From assembly GCF_030816935.1 (NCBI RefSeq), contig NZ_JAUSYO010000001.1, positions 2,480,001 through 2,544,000 of the forward strand: a stretch of DNA of 64,000 nt, given 5' to 3'. The stretch comes from Arthrobacter sp. B3I9 (GTDB lineage Bacteria; Actinomycetota; Actinomycetes; Actinomycetales; Micrococcaceae). The notes under the pieces are model-generated. The model had not been told where the DNA came from. It saw only the letters and a list, made by a program, of their open reading frames with translations, and made no database searches. The translations under genes were made by a program, and so were the position numbers. Of the stretch, positions 26,089-34,047 are shown one piece after another (within the stretch, counting starts at the first letter, position 1; each line of letters starts with the position of its first letter).

Positions 26089-26748
26089 ATGGCTGATTCT
26101 GAGGCAGTGACTACCCAACATTCGACAGTGGAGGAATGGACACGGGCGTTGGCGGAATCCGTGGGTTCCCCAGGCGGTGGCGCCGGGGCCGGGTTAATGC
26201 TGGCCATAGGCGCGTCGCTGACGTCGATGGTGGCCGGATACACCGAGGCCGATGAGCACCAACGCGCCGAACTCGACAATGTTCACGCCCGGGCGCGGAC
26301 ACTGCGGCAAGCTGCTCTTCGACTGGCGGATGACGACGCTTCCGCATCCGAAGCTTTCGGGGCCGCGTTCCGGCTGGAGCCCGGGCCTGAACGCGAGGAT
26401 GCAATCCAAAAAGCCTCGGTCGAAGCCGCAAAGGCATCCGCCCTGCTCGGCGAACGGGCGATCGCTGCCATCACTGACCTGCAATGGCTGGCAGACAACG
26501 GCAACCCGGCGCTTATCGCCGATGTGGTGGTTGCTTTCGGCGCCCTAAGGGCAGCGCTGACAGGAGCCCGCACCAACGTCAGCTACGACCTCTCCACCTT
26601 GACCTCGGCCGGCGCGACGCTCGAACAGGTCCGCCACGAGCACCCGGACTTGTGGGCGACGGTTAAGGACCTCAACGCCGCGCTGGACCGGATCGACAGG
26701 CTTACGGCCGCGATAGATCACCGGGCGGCCCCCACAGACGCCGTCTGA
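26089..26748 (+). CDS. Cyclodeaminase/cyclohydrolase family protein
   Basis: 219 residues from ATG 26089; upstream in-frame codons read as non-coding. The domain is that of formimidoyl-tetrahydrofolate cyclodeaminase (FtcD C-terminus): ALAESVGSPGGGAGAGLMLAIGAS near the N-terminus, then long amphipathic helices with KASVEAAKASALLGERA and NPALIADVVVAFGALRAAL. It might release ammonia from 5-formimino-THF or act in another one-carbon step. It faces a folate enzyme gene (5-formyl-THF cyclo-ligase) 70 bp away, which supports a folate role. No formiminotransferase domain is fused or adjacent. Confidence 0.85.
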   Translation: MADSEAVTTQHSTVEEWTRALAESVGSPGGGAGAGLMLAIGASLTSMVAGYTEADEHQRAELDNVHARARTLRQAALRLADDDASASEAFGAAFRLEPGPEREDAIQKASVEAAKASALLGERAIAAITDLQWLADNGNPALIADVVVAFGALRAALTGARTNVSYDLSTLTSAGATLEQVRHEHPDLWATVKDLNAALDRIDRLTAAIDHRAAPTDAV

Positions 26749-26818
26749 CGGGGCACACATTGCCGGCCGGCACGGGCACGGCCACGCAAGGGGCACGGCC
26801 ACGGCAGATGTTCCCGGG

Positions 26819-27403
26819 TCAGAAAGTTCGGGTCGCGCTGGGCGTGATAACCCCGTCGACGGGCCGGTCATGGCTTTCGCAGGGCACCGAGTCTACGAAC
26901 TCCTCGTCATAAACGACCGCGAACACCGGAGGCGGTTGCTCCAAAGACGCGAGAGCTCGGTCAAAATATCCGCGGCCCCATCCCATTCGCATTCCCGAAC
27001 TGTCAACCGCCGCGGCCGGAATAAGCAGCAGATCGACGCTCTGGAAAACGCTGGCAGGCACTACCTCGCCGACCATTTCAGAGATGCCGAACAAGCCAAC
27101 CTGTTCAGGCCCTTCAGTCGCAGGTACCCAGTCCAGCAGCCCGTCCTGTCTGCTCACCGGGACGAGAACGTCCACGCCGTTCGCGGCGGCCCAGCCCAGA
27201 AAGGGCCGGGTGTTCGGTTCGTCCCCACCGGAAAGGTAGCAGCCCACCAACGCGGGGACACGATCACGGACCAGGGCGATCAAGTGCTCCGTCAGACCGG
27301 CCGTTGCCGATCCCAACTCCCCCGCCGACCGGGTCCGGCGCCGGAGGCGAACCTCCGCGCGCAACCTGCGCTTTGCATCCCTCACTGAATCATCCGACAT
27401 CAT
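26819..27403 (-). CDS. 5-formyltetrahydrofolate cyclo-ligase
   Basis: 194 residues; MM start at 27403 (27400 possible). Family marks: an N-terminal KRRLRAEVRLRRR helix, VGCYLSGGDEPNTRPFL, LLIPAAAVDSSGMRMGWGRGYFDR (the MgATP/substrate loop, normally R-x-G-x-G-x-x-Y/F-D-R), and the C-terminal PCESHDRPVDGVITPSAT. It converts 5-formyl-THF to 5,10-methenyl-THF with ATP. Convergent with the cyclodeaminase-family gene. Confidence 0.92.
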   Translation of the reverse strand: MMSDDSVRDAKRRLRAEVRLRRRTRSAGELGSATAGLTEHLIALVRDRVPALVGCYLSGGDEPNTRPFLGWAAANGVDVLVPVSRQDGLLDWVPATEGPEQVGLFGISEMVGEVVPASVFQSVDLLLIPAAAVDSSGMRMGWGRGYFDRALASLEQPPPVFAVVYDEEFVDSVPCESHDRPVDGVITPSATRTF

Positions 27404-27439
27404 GCTTAGACAGTAGCTTCAGTTGGCCCGGCTGTATGG

Positions 27440-27799
27440 CTAGTCCACGCAGAGGCAGAAGGGGTGGCCGGCCGGGTCGAGGAAAACCCTGAAGGTGGTG
27501 CCAGGCTGGGTCTCCGCTTTAGTGGCTCCCAATTTGGTGGCTTCTGTCTCGCCTTCGTCCAGGTCCTCCACCATGAGGTCCACATGCATCTGCTGTGGCA
27601 CGGACTGCCCGGGCCATTGGGGCGCCTGGTAGTCCTCCACTTGCTGGAAGGAGATGCAGTTGCTGCCGTCGTCGGGGCGGATTTCGGCCCAGCCGCCGTC
27701 GACCTTTGTGTTCCAGCCCAGCAGGGCGCCGTAAAACGCTGCGAGTGCCCCGGCGTCGGGGCAGTCGATGACGATACCTGGGAAGCGCGCGATAGCCAT
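27440..27799 (-). CDS. VOC-family (glyoxalase/bleomycin-resistance fold) protein
   Basis: 119 residues, one vicinal-oxygen-chelate domain: GIVIDCPDAGALAAFYGALLGW at the start, QMHVDLMVEDLDEGETEATKLGA in the middle, and FLDPAGHPFCLCVD at the end. Actinobacterial proteins of this exact layout are numerous and uncharacterised, so no substrate is assigned. It follows the cyclo-ligase on the same strand, but transcription runs away from this gene toward it with only a 36-bp gap, so they may form an operon. Confidence 0.88.
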   Translation of the reverse strand: MAIARFPGIVIDCPDAGALAAFYGALLGWNTKVDGGWAEIRPDDGSNCISFQQVEDYQAPQWPGQSVPQQMHVDLMVEDLDEGETEATKLGATKAETQPGTTFRVFLDPAGHPFCLCVD

Positions 27800-27926
27800 A
27801 GCGGAATGCTACCGCCGCCACACCGGCCAGTCTCTAAGAAGGCGGTCCTTGACAGGTCCAATGCCGGCGCCTAGGACTGGCGTTATCCAGTCCAGTCCAT
27901 GTCCAACCACCGGCGGAGGAGAGAAA

Positions 27927-28223
27927 ATGGAGACCACAGCGTACGGAATCGTGCACTTCTTCCCGGGAGGCACCAAGGAGCAATATGAGGCTTCACTTGC
28001 CGCCGTCCATCCCGGCGAGGGGATCCTGCCCGAGGGCCAGATCTTCCACGCCGCAGGTCCGTCCGAGGGCGGCTGGACCATCATGGCGGTGCATGAATCA
28101 AGGGCGAGTTGGGAAAAATTCCGCGACGGAATCCTCCTGCCCCGGATGCAGCAGGGCATCCAGGGCGGCTTCGCTTCCCAGCCTGAGGAGACCGTCGTGG
28201 ATCTCTACAAGGTCATGCCTTAG
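27927..28223 (+). CDS. Small conserved protein, probable dimeric alpha/beta-barrel fold
   Basis: 98 residues from ATG 27927 with GGAGGAGAG upstream. It opens METTAYGIVHFFPGGTKEQYEASLAAVHP and continues GGWTIMAVHESRASWEKFRDGILLPRM, the rhythm of ABM-type (antibiotic biosynthesis monooxygenase-like) dimeric barrels seen in many actinobacteria. No catalytic residue is identifiable. It has its own gap on both sides and is followed by a hairpin terminator. Function unknown. Confidence 0.78.
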   Translation: METTAYGIVHFFPGGTKEQYEASLAAVHPGEGILPEGQIFHAAGPSEGGWTIMAVHESRASWEKFRDGILLPRMQQGIQGGFASQPEETVVDLYKVMP

Positions 28224-28327
28224 CGGAGCCAGGGCATAAACTGTTACCTGCAGTGCCCATCCAGCCCCAGCATCAGGCACAGCCGATGGTGGTGGTGCGA
28301 AAGGTGCACTGGCAGTACCTGTATCAG

Positions 28328-28361
28328 CAGGGACTCCCGCCCGCCGTGGAGTCCCTGTTTA
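28328..28361 (+). terminator. Intrinsic terminator
   Basis: CAGGGACTCC (28328-28337) pairs perfectly with GGAGTCCCTG (28348-28357) across a 10-base loop, followed by TTTACTT. It lies 105 bp after the small ORF and 62 bp before the alcohol dehydrogenase, insulating the two. Confidence 0.8.
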
Positions 28362-28422
28362 CTTGATAGGGGTCCAACGGCGTACCCCTGACGCACATCA
28401 CCACAAAAAGCACTGGAGACAC

Positions 28423-29466
28423 ATGCTGACCGTTAACGCTTATGCCGCACCATCCGCCGACGGGGAACTGGTTCCCACCACGATCGAGCGCCGCGACCTT
28501 GGCGCGCACGACGTCCTGATCGACATCAAGTACGCAGGCATCTGCCACTCCGACATCCACACTGTCCGGGGCGAGTGGGGCCCGCAGCAGTACCCGCTGG
28601 TTCCCGGCCATGAGATCGCCGGCGTTGTCACCGAGGTGGGCCCGGCGGTGACGAAGCACAAGGTTGGTGACCGCGTGGGCGTCGGCTGCATGGTCAACTC
28701 CTGCCGCGAATGCGCCAACTGCCTGAAGGGCGAGGAGCAGTACTGCCTCAAGGGCAACGTGGGAACGTACGGCGCGGTTGACCGCGACGGCACCGTCACC
28801 CAGGGCGGCTACTCCACCCACGTCGTGGTGACGGAAGACTTCGTGGTCCGGATCCCCGAAGGCATCGAGCTCGACGTCGCCGCGCCGCTGCTGTGCGCCG
28901 GCATCACCACCTACTCCCCGCTGCGCCATTGGGGCGCCGGGCACGGAAAGAAGGTCGCCGTCGTCGGCCTCGGCGGGCTCGGCCATATGGCCGTCAAACT
29001 CGCCCACGCCATGGGCGCAGAGGTAACGGTGCTCTCCCAGTCGCTGAAGAAGCAGGAAGACGGACTCCGCCTCGGAGCTGACAACTACTTCGCCACCAGC
29101 GATCCCAGCACCTTTGAACAGCTCGCCGGCCACTTCGACCTGATCATCAACACCGTCAGCGCTTCGATCGACATCAGCTCCTACCTGCAGCTGCTGACCC
29201 TCGACGGCGCGCTGGTGAACGTCGGCGCTCCGGCCGAGCCCCTTCCCGTCAACGCGTTCGCGCTGATCGGCGGACGCCGGTCCTTCGCTGGATCGATGAT
29301 CGGCGGCATCCGCGAAACGCAGGAGATGCTGGACTTCTGCGCCGAGCACCACCTCGGTGCGGAGATCGAGGTCATCCCGGCTGAAAAGATCAACGACGCG
29401 TACGAGCGGGTCCTTGCCTCGGACGTCCGGTACCGCTTCGTCATCGACACCGCCACGCTGAGCTAA
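28423..29466 (+). CDS. Zinc-dependent alcohol dehydrogenase, NAD(P)-dependent (CAD-type)
   Basis: 347 residues from ATG 28423 behind TGGAGA. Catalytic zinc ligands are in [16 protein letters not shown] and [10 protein letters not shown]; structural zinc cysteines are in [19 protein letters not shown]; the Rossmann motif is [17 protein letters not shown]. The pattern matches the YahK/cinnamyl-alcohol dehydrogenase branch, which reduces a wide range of aldehydes with NADPH. Single gene bounded by terminators on both sides. Confidence 0.93.
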   Translation: MLTVNAYAAPSADGELVPTTIERRDLGAHDVLIDIKYAGICHSDIHTVRGEWGPQQYPLVPGHEIAGVVTEVGPAVTKHKVGDRVGVGCMVNSCRECANCLKGEEQYCLKGNVGTYGAVDRDGTVTQGGYSTHVVVTEDFVVRIPEGIELDVAAPLLCAGITTYSPLRHWGAGHGKKVAVVGLGGLGHMAVKLAHAMGAEVTVLSQSLKKQEDGLRLGADNYFATSDPSTFEQLAGHFDLIINTVSASIDISSYLQLLTLDGALVNVGAPAEPLPVNAFALIGGRRSFAGSMIGGIRETQEMLDFCAEHHLGAEIEVIPAEKINDAYERVLASDVRYRFVIDTATLS

Positions 29467-29494
29467 CCAGCCAGCACGCGCCAGCACCCACAAG

Positions 29495-29533
29495 CCCGGG
29501 GGTTCCTCTGTTTACAGGGGGACCCCCGGGTTT
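29495..29533 (+). terminator. Intrinsic terminator of the alcohol dehydrogenase gene
   Basis: CCCGGGGGT (29495-29503) pairs with ACCCCCGGG (29522-29530), extended by three inner pairs, then TTTCG. It lies 29 bp after the stop codon. Confidence 0.82.
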
Positions 29534-29629
29534 CGCATTCCCGCTGTACCGGATGTCCATGGCACCATCAGGAGACCGGTCGCTAGGAGCCGGACTCCGG
29601 ATGAACCTCCCACCACGAAAGGGCCACTC

Positions 29630-30181
29630 ATGAGCCTGGAACAGCCCGACGCCTCCCGCGGACCGGACACCGAGTTCGATCCTGACTCCCCCGCCGAACA
29701 GCCGGAGGACGCTCTCCGGGCCCTCATCGGCCGCATCGAGCGCGAGATGGCGACACTCCAGTTCGGCAGCTTCAGCCAGAGCGACGCCCTCGACCTCGGC
29801 TTGCTCCTCGTGGAGCTGGGCACCACACGCAGTCTTCCCATCGCCATCGACATCCGAAGAGGCGCCCACATCCTCTTCCACGTTTCCCTGCCCGGCGCCA
29901 CGGCGGATAACGAGATCTGGGTCGAACGCAAGAGCCGGACGGCGGAGCAATACGCCGAACCCTCCCTCCTGGTCGGCCTGCGGGGACGGCTCGGGGGCGG
30001 AAGGATCGAGGACAACGCCTGGTTCGATCAGTCACGCTACGCCGCCCACGGCGGTTCCTTCCCCCTGTACCTGAAAGGAACCGGGCCCGTGGCCACGGTG
30101 ACTGTTTCCGGACTGCCGCAGAAGGCGGACCACGAGCTGGTGGTGGAAGCGCTGACGGCGTTCAGGGACACTGTGTTCTAG
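29630..30181 (+). CDS. UPF0303/heme-degrading-domain (HbpS/GlcG-like) protein
   Basis: 183 residues with GGGCCACTC only weakly resembling a ribosome site. The first ~25 residues are acidic and Pro-rich. From there the domain reads QFGSFSQSDALDLGLLLVELG, LPIAIDIRRGAHILFHVSLPGATADN and WFDQSRYAAHGGSFPL, the UPF0303 pattern related to HbpS and GlcG. Members bind heme or corrinoids in a few cases; function here is not known. Confidence 0.82.
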   Translation: MSLEQPDASRGPDTEFDPDSPAEQPEDALRALIGRIEREMATLQFGSFSQSDALDLGLLLVELGTTRSLPIAIDIRRGAHILFHVSLPGATADNEIWVERKSRTAEQYAEPSLLVGLRGRLGGGRIEDNAWFDQSRYAAHGGSFPLYLKGTGPVATVTVSGLPQKADHELVVEALTAFRDTVF

Positions 30182-30206
30182 GCCGCGTTTTAGGCCGCAG
30201 CCGGTT

Positions 30207-30917
30207 CTAGACGCCGGCAGGCGACGGATTCGTCCGGCGCAACGCCCGGGCTCCCCGGGCCGACTGACGGGCGCGCCGGTAGATGGCGTATTCGGCCACA
30301 GCCAGATTGATCATCCATGCCGCCCCCATCAGCACCGCGCGGCTCACCTCGTTGGTAGGGCCGACGAGCAAGAGCCAGGGAATGCTCAAGAGGGCCTGGG
30401 TTCCCGCTGCCACCCCGATGGCATAGCCTCGGGTCATCCATGCGCCGTGCCCAACGAAATCCCGGCGGCGGATGGCGAAAAGGCCCATTCCGATGCTTGC
30501 CGCCATTCCGGAACCGAACAACAACCTAAGTCCAAGGAGAATTTCGCCGTCGCCCGCGGGGAGCGGATAAAACACGGACATCCACAGGCCGGAGAGTGCC
30601 GCCAGGAGACCTGCGGGGATGAGGATGGCGCCGGCTACGCGATGCCAGCCCCGCCTGCCCCGAAGGGCCGGAACGAACTGGAACGCTCCAAGGAGGCTGA
30701 AGACCGTGGCGCTGGCAATGTGGGTTACCACCGGAACGGGCGACGCGAAGAACCTTGCATTTTGCGGGGTGACCGCGGCGCCGCCCGTCAGCTCGGCCAC
30801 GCGCAGCGCCCCGAAGATGACCGGGATGAGGCTCAGGAGGATCAAGGCGGCGGGAACCGGCCACTGGGGCCTGGAGCGGCGGGCGGCGGCGCGGATGCGG
30901 CTTCGTTCCAGCGTCAT
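30207..30917 (-). CDS. DUF2306-type integral membrane protein
   Basis: 236 residues from ATG 30917 (AAGG upstream). About seven hydrophobic helices, starting PVPAALILLSLIPVIFGALRVAEL; conserved-looking points are RFFASPVPVVTHIASATVFSLLGAFQF, RGRRGWHRVAGAILIPAGL and GHGAWMTRGYAIGVAAGTQ. The histidine/arginine pattern fits DUF2306 proteins, of unknown activity. It is divergent from a TetR gene with duplicated palindromes between them, so it is the likely target of that repressor. Confidence 0.82.
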   Translation of the reverse strand: MTLERSRIRAAARRSRPQWPVPAALILLSLIPVIFGALRVAELTGGAAVTPQNARFFASPVPVVTHIASATVFSLLGAFQFVPALRGRRGWHRVAGAILIPAGLLAALSGLWMSVFYPLPAGDGEILLGLRLLFGSGMAASIGMGLFAIRRRDFVGHGAWMTRGYAIGVAAGTQALLSIPWLLLVGPTNEVSRAVLMGAAWMINLAVAEYAIYRRARQSARGARALRRTNPSPAGV

Positions 30918-30938
30918 GACCTTGTCCTCGGCTCGTCG

Positions 30939-30953
30939 GTGTACGGCGTACAC
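30939..30953. promoter_or_regulatory. TetR operator, copy 1
   Basis: GTGTACGGCGTACAC, a perfect 7-bp inverted repeat around one base. An identical copy is centred 34 bp away. It lies just upstream of the membrane-protein gene. Confidence 0.85.
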
Positions 30954-30972
30954 CTTATGCGCTCCAAGGTAG

Positions 30973-30987
30973 GTGTACGGCGTACAC
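30973..30987. promoter_or_regulatory. TetR operator, copy 2, abutting a promoter
   Basis: A second exact copy of GTGTACGGCGTACAC. It ends immediately before TTGTCA (30988-30993), a plausible -35 box for the TetR gene with ATAGGA 17 bp further on. Binding here would repress tetR itself. Confidence 0.85.
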
Positions 30988-31040
30988 TTGTCAATAGGAA
31001 AGAGCTGTCCATAGGACAATAGCCAAGAAAGGCCGCCGCC

Positions 31041-31793
31041 ATGACACCTGCGGACACCGCGAGCCGGACGCCGTTGAACCGGCAACGGGTGCTCCGGACC
31101 GCCGTCGAACTTGCCGACCAATCAGGCCTGGAGTCACTCAGCATGCGCCGGCTCGCAGACGAGCTCGGCGTGGTGCCGATGGCGCTCTACAAGCACGTGG
31201 CGGGCAAGGAAGAACTTCTTGACGGAATGGTCGCTTGCCTCATCGAGGAGATCGGGCCCGCTGTCCGCGACGCCGACTGGAAGAGGGCCGTGCGCCTGCG
31301 GGTGCTCTCGGCGAGACAGACGCTGCAGCGTCACCGGTGGGCCCGGCAGGCCATCGAATCCCGGACCAACAAAACGCCGGCCGTCCTGGGTTACATGGAC
31401 TCGTTCATCGGCATGTTCCTGGCAGGCGGCTTTTCTGCCGATCTCACCCACCACGCTATGCACGCCATCGGCGGGCGCATGTGGGGATTCACCCAGGAGC
31501 TGTTCGACGACGCGGCGGCCCCGCAGACGCCGGACGCTGTGCCGCCGGAGGTCCGCACCGCCATGCTTCAGCAGATGGCGGCGATGTACCCGAACGTCCT
31601 GGCGATTGCCACCTTAGGGGCGCATGACGATGACTCGGTGGTGGGGCACGGTTGCGACGACCAGTTCGAGTTCGAATTCGCCCTTGATCTGCTGCTGGAC
31701 GGTTTTGAGCGGCTTCACCAACGCGGCTGGACCTCGAGGCAGGCGAAACTGTCGGGCGGGAGTGTCGAAAACGCGGGTCGCCCTATTGCCTGA
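31041..31793 (+). CDS. TetR-family regulator with TetR_C (tetracycline-repressor-like) C-terminal domain
   Basis: 250 residues. The N-terminal HTH is VLRTAVELADQSGLESLSMR followed by RLADELGVVPMALYKHVAGKEELLDGM, the TetR/class-C variant with ALYKHV in the recognition helix. The C-terminal part (HRWARQAIESRTNKTPAVLGYMDSF and so on) matches TetR_C. It is divergent from the DUF2306 membrane protein. Two identical operators lie between them, which makes the regulatory circuit nearly certain; the inducer is unknown. Confidence 0.92.
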   Translation: MTPADTASRTPLNRQRVLRTAVELADQSGLESLSMRRLADELGVVPMALYKHVAGKEELLDGMVACLIEEIGPAVRDADWKRAVRLRVLSARQTLQRHRWARQAIESRTNKTPAVLGYMDSFIGMFLAGGFSADLTHHAMHAIGGRMWGFTQELFDDAAAPQTPDAVPPEVRTAMLQQMAAMYPNVLAIATLGAHDDDSVVGHGCDDQFEFEFALDLLLDGFERLHQRGWTSRQAKLSGGSVENAGRPIA

Positions 31794-31843
31794 ATGCGCA
31801 CTTCGGAGGAGGATTTGCGGCAAACTCCAGGAGGCCGAACACA

Positions 31844-32821
31844 ATGACCCAGCTTGGAAAGTTCGAAAAGTACCTGATCGAGGAATTCTTTGACGACTAC
31901 CGCGCCGGTGCTCTTTCTCAGCGCACCTTCACGCGTCGCGTGGCGTTCATTACGGGCAGCATGGCCGCGGCAGCGGCGGCAATGCTGCTGGTCGGTTGCA
32001 CGCCGGAGGAAGTCCCCCGCAGCTCCGACCCTATGCCGACCCCCAGCACTCCCGCCTCGTCCGCAGAGTCCGGCACTGCAACCCCCGGTCCGGTACCGGG
32101 AGCCAAGAGCCCGCTGTCCGTTCCGGAGGGTGCGCCGGGGCTGGCTACCGCGACTGTCCGCTTCCCTTCCGGCGGAGCCGAGATCAGCGGCTACCTGGCA
32201 CGGCCGGAGGGAAGCGCGGCCGGACCCGCCGTGTTGGTCTGCCATGAGAACCGGGGGCTGACGCCGCACATCCAGGACGTGGCACGGCGCTTCGCCAAGG
32301 CCGGATACGCGGCTCTGGCGCTGGATCTGCTCAGCAGGGAGGGCGGCACCGCGAGCCTTGACCGGGACGCTGTCCCGGGAGCCCTGACCCAGGCCGGCGC
32401 GCAGCGCCATGTCTCCGACTTTGCCGCCGCTTTCGAGTTCCTGAAGTCACAGACCTTTGTGGACCAGGGCAGGATCGCCATGAACGGCTACTGCTTCGGC
32501 GGCGGCATCACGTGGCAGGCTGCTACTGACATACCGGGCCTGAAAGCCACTGCGGCGTTCTACGGCCCCGCCCCCGATCTTGCCAAGGTGCCGACGATCA
32601 AGCCGGCGGTGTTTGGCGCTTATGCCGAACTCGACCAGCGGATCACCGGGGCCATGCCGGCCCTCCGGGACGCCTTGGACGCCACCGACGTGCGGCACCA
32701 GCTCACTGTCTACCCCGGCGTCGGCCACGCGTTCCACAACGACACCGGCGACGCCTACGCGGAGGCGCAGGCGACGGCTGCCTGGAACGACATGCTGGCC
32801 TGGTTCGCAAAATACGTCTGA
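31844..32821 (+). CDS. Dienelactone hydrolase family lipoprotein
   Basis: 325 residues. The N-terminal 50 residues form a cytoplasmic lead (EEFFDDYRAGALSQRTFTRR) then a signal anchor with lipobox LLVGCTPE, typical of exported DLH proteins with a twin-arginine-like start. After a Pro/Ser/Thr linker the alpha/beta-hydrolase domain shows VLVCHENRGLTPHIQDVARR, the cysteine nucleophile in NGYCFGGG, the acid in AYAELDQRI, and histidine in GVGHAFHNDTG. It probably hydrolyses an ester or lactone outside the cell; substrate unknown. Confidence 0.9.
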   Translation: MTQLGKFEKYLIEEFFDDYRAGALSQRTFTRRVAFITGSMAAAAAAMLLVGCTPEEVPRSSDPMPTPSTPASSAESGTATPGPVPGAKSPLSVPEGAPGLATATVRFPSGGAEISGYLARPEGSAAGPAVLVCHENRGLTPHIQDVARRFAKAGYAALALDLLSREGGTASLDRDAVPGALTQAGAQRHVSDFAAAFEFLKSQTFVDQGRIAMNGYCFGGGITWQAATDIPGLKATAAFYGPAPDLAKVPTIKPAVFGAYAELDQRITGAMPALRDALDATDVRHQLTVYPGVGHAFHNDTGDAYAEAQATAAWNDMLAWFAKYV

Positions 32822-32837
32822 ACCGTCCCGGGTACGG

Positions 32838-33035
32838 TCAGCCCGTCACAACATCTTCGAGCATTGTCCTGTCGAAGAACCGGATTTCGCCCGTTGCCTG
32901 GAAGTACACCGGAACAACTGACGTGCTCGGGTCCTTCGAGGTTTCGTAGATCTCCGGAGCACCCCCGTGTTTACGCGCCATGGTTCCGACGAGGTCGGTG
33001 CCGCGGACCCGGACGGTTCGATACTTGTAGCTCAT
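32838..33035 (-). CDS. Small hypothetical protein
   Basis: 65 residues, starting MSYKYRTVRVRGTDLVG with AAGGGG upstream. It is basic at the N-terminus and acidic at the C-terminus, with no signal peptide or membrane segment. The composition and third-position GC fit coding. It is convergent with the hydrolase gene, 17 bp apart. Function not recognised. Confidence 0.7.
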   Translation of the reverse strand: MSYKYRTVRVRGTDLVGTMARKHGGAPEIYETSKDPSTSVVPVYFQATGEIRFFDRTMLEDVVTG

Positions 33036-33093
33036 GCTGGGACCCCTTCGTCAGTGGTGCAAACTCCACGCCTGCCGCCTCCGGCAGGAACCT

Positions 33094-33897
33094 TCAGACG
33101 CAGGAGTGGTCGTAATCGAAACCACCCGAAACGTACTGCGTCAGCGTAACCTTGCCACCTGCGGTCAGCGGCGCGGCTGAACACATGCGTTTCGCCGCGG
33201 TGAGCGTGGTCGCTCCGGCCAGCCAGCTGGGCAGCTTGTACAGGTTGCTTGAGGAAGGGACGGTTCCGACAATCTGGGCCCATTGCATTCCCGTGGAGTA
33301 AAGGCCGGTTTTCGCGCCAATACTGGCGAAGAAGGCGACCATGCCCTCCAGGTCCGCCCTGTTAGCCCCGGTGTCCGTTGACCAGCTGTTGCCGGTCTCG
33401 ACGTCGAGCCACCACAGATAGGAAGAAGGGCCGGTGATGCCGCGGATGTTCGCGTCATCGTACGCTTTCGCGTACCCGTACATGTAGGAGCAGGCCTCAT
33501 CGTAGGCTCCGGCCGTGCACTCGCCGTACGGGTTGGCCACGGCCGTGCCCGCATAGGTGTTGCTCGTGGGCCACCACGAGCCCGCCTTGCCCGGGTTGCC
33601 CGTATTGACATAGAGAGCAACCAGGGGCTGGCCCGTTCCACCCTTGGACGTGCCGGCCCAGGTCAGCTGGGTCTTCAGGCACGGGTTGGTGTTGTTTGCC
33701 AACCCGTTGTTGACGCCTACAATGCCGAACGTCTGGCCTTTCGGCAACGGCTTCCCGCACTGGGGCCAGGAGACGTCATTGCCCGGACCGGCAGACGTTG
33801 CGGCCTCGGCCGGAGCAGCGAAGACCAGCATGACGGCGGCAGCTGCCGCCCAGCACAGCCGGAAACGCGCGAAAAGATTCGCTGGCTTGGTAGACAT
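33094..33897 (-). CDS. Secreted protein, GH25-like/DUF1906-like glycoside-hydrolase fold
   Basis: 267 residues from ATG 33897 with GGAGGA six bases upstream; the longer upstream frame is rejected. Signal peptide LCWAAAAAVMLVFAAPAEAAT, then NDVSWPQCGKPLP and TFGIVGVNNGLANNTNPCL, with ALYVNTGNPGKAG and LWWLDVETGNSW further on. The DVSWPQ start, the buried aspartate strand and the DVE motif resemble GH25-like barrel proteins found in many actinobacteria. The paired cysteines suggest disulfides. Possibly a cell-wall or glycan hydrolase, but no activity is proven. Confidence 0.8.
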   Translation of the reverse strand: MSTKPANLFARFRLCWAAAAAVMLVFAAPAEAATSAGPGNDVSWPQCGKPLPKGQTFGIVGVNNGLANNTNPCLKTQLTWAGTSKGGTGQPLVALYVNTGNPGKAGSWWPTSNTYAGTAVANPYGECTAGAYDEACSYMYGYAKAYDDANIRGITGPSSYLWWLDVETGNSWSTDTGANRADLEGMVAFFASIGAKTGLYSTGMQWAQIVGTVPSSSNLYKLPSWLAGATTLTAAKRMCSAAPLTAGGKVTLTQYVSGGFDYDHSCV

Positions 33898-34047
33898 GGA
33901 CGGTCCTCCGGTCGGTGCGGCGTGAGGCGGACTATGCACGGATACAGCATGCCCGCCACCGCTTCCCGGGTCAACGGCGGGCCGGAAGCCTGAGGCCGCC
34001 CTTGGCATGCCGGTGGCGAGCATCGGACGGACCTCATGCTCTCCTCG

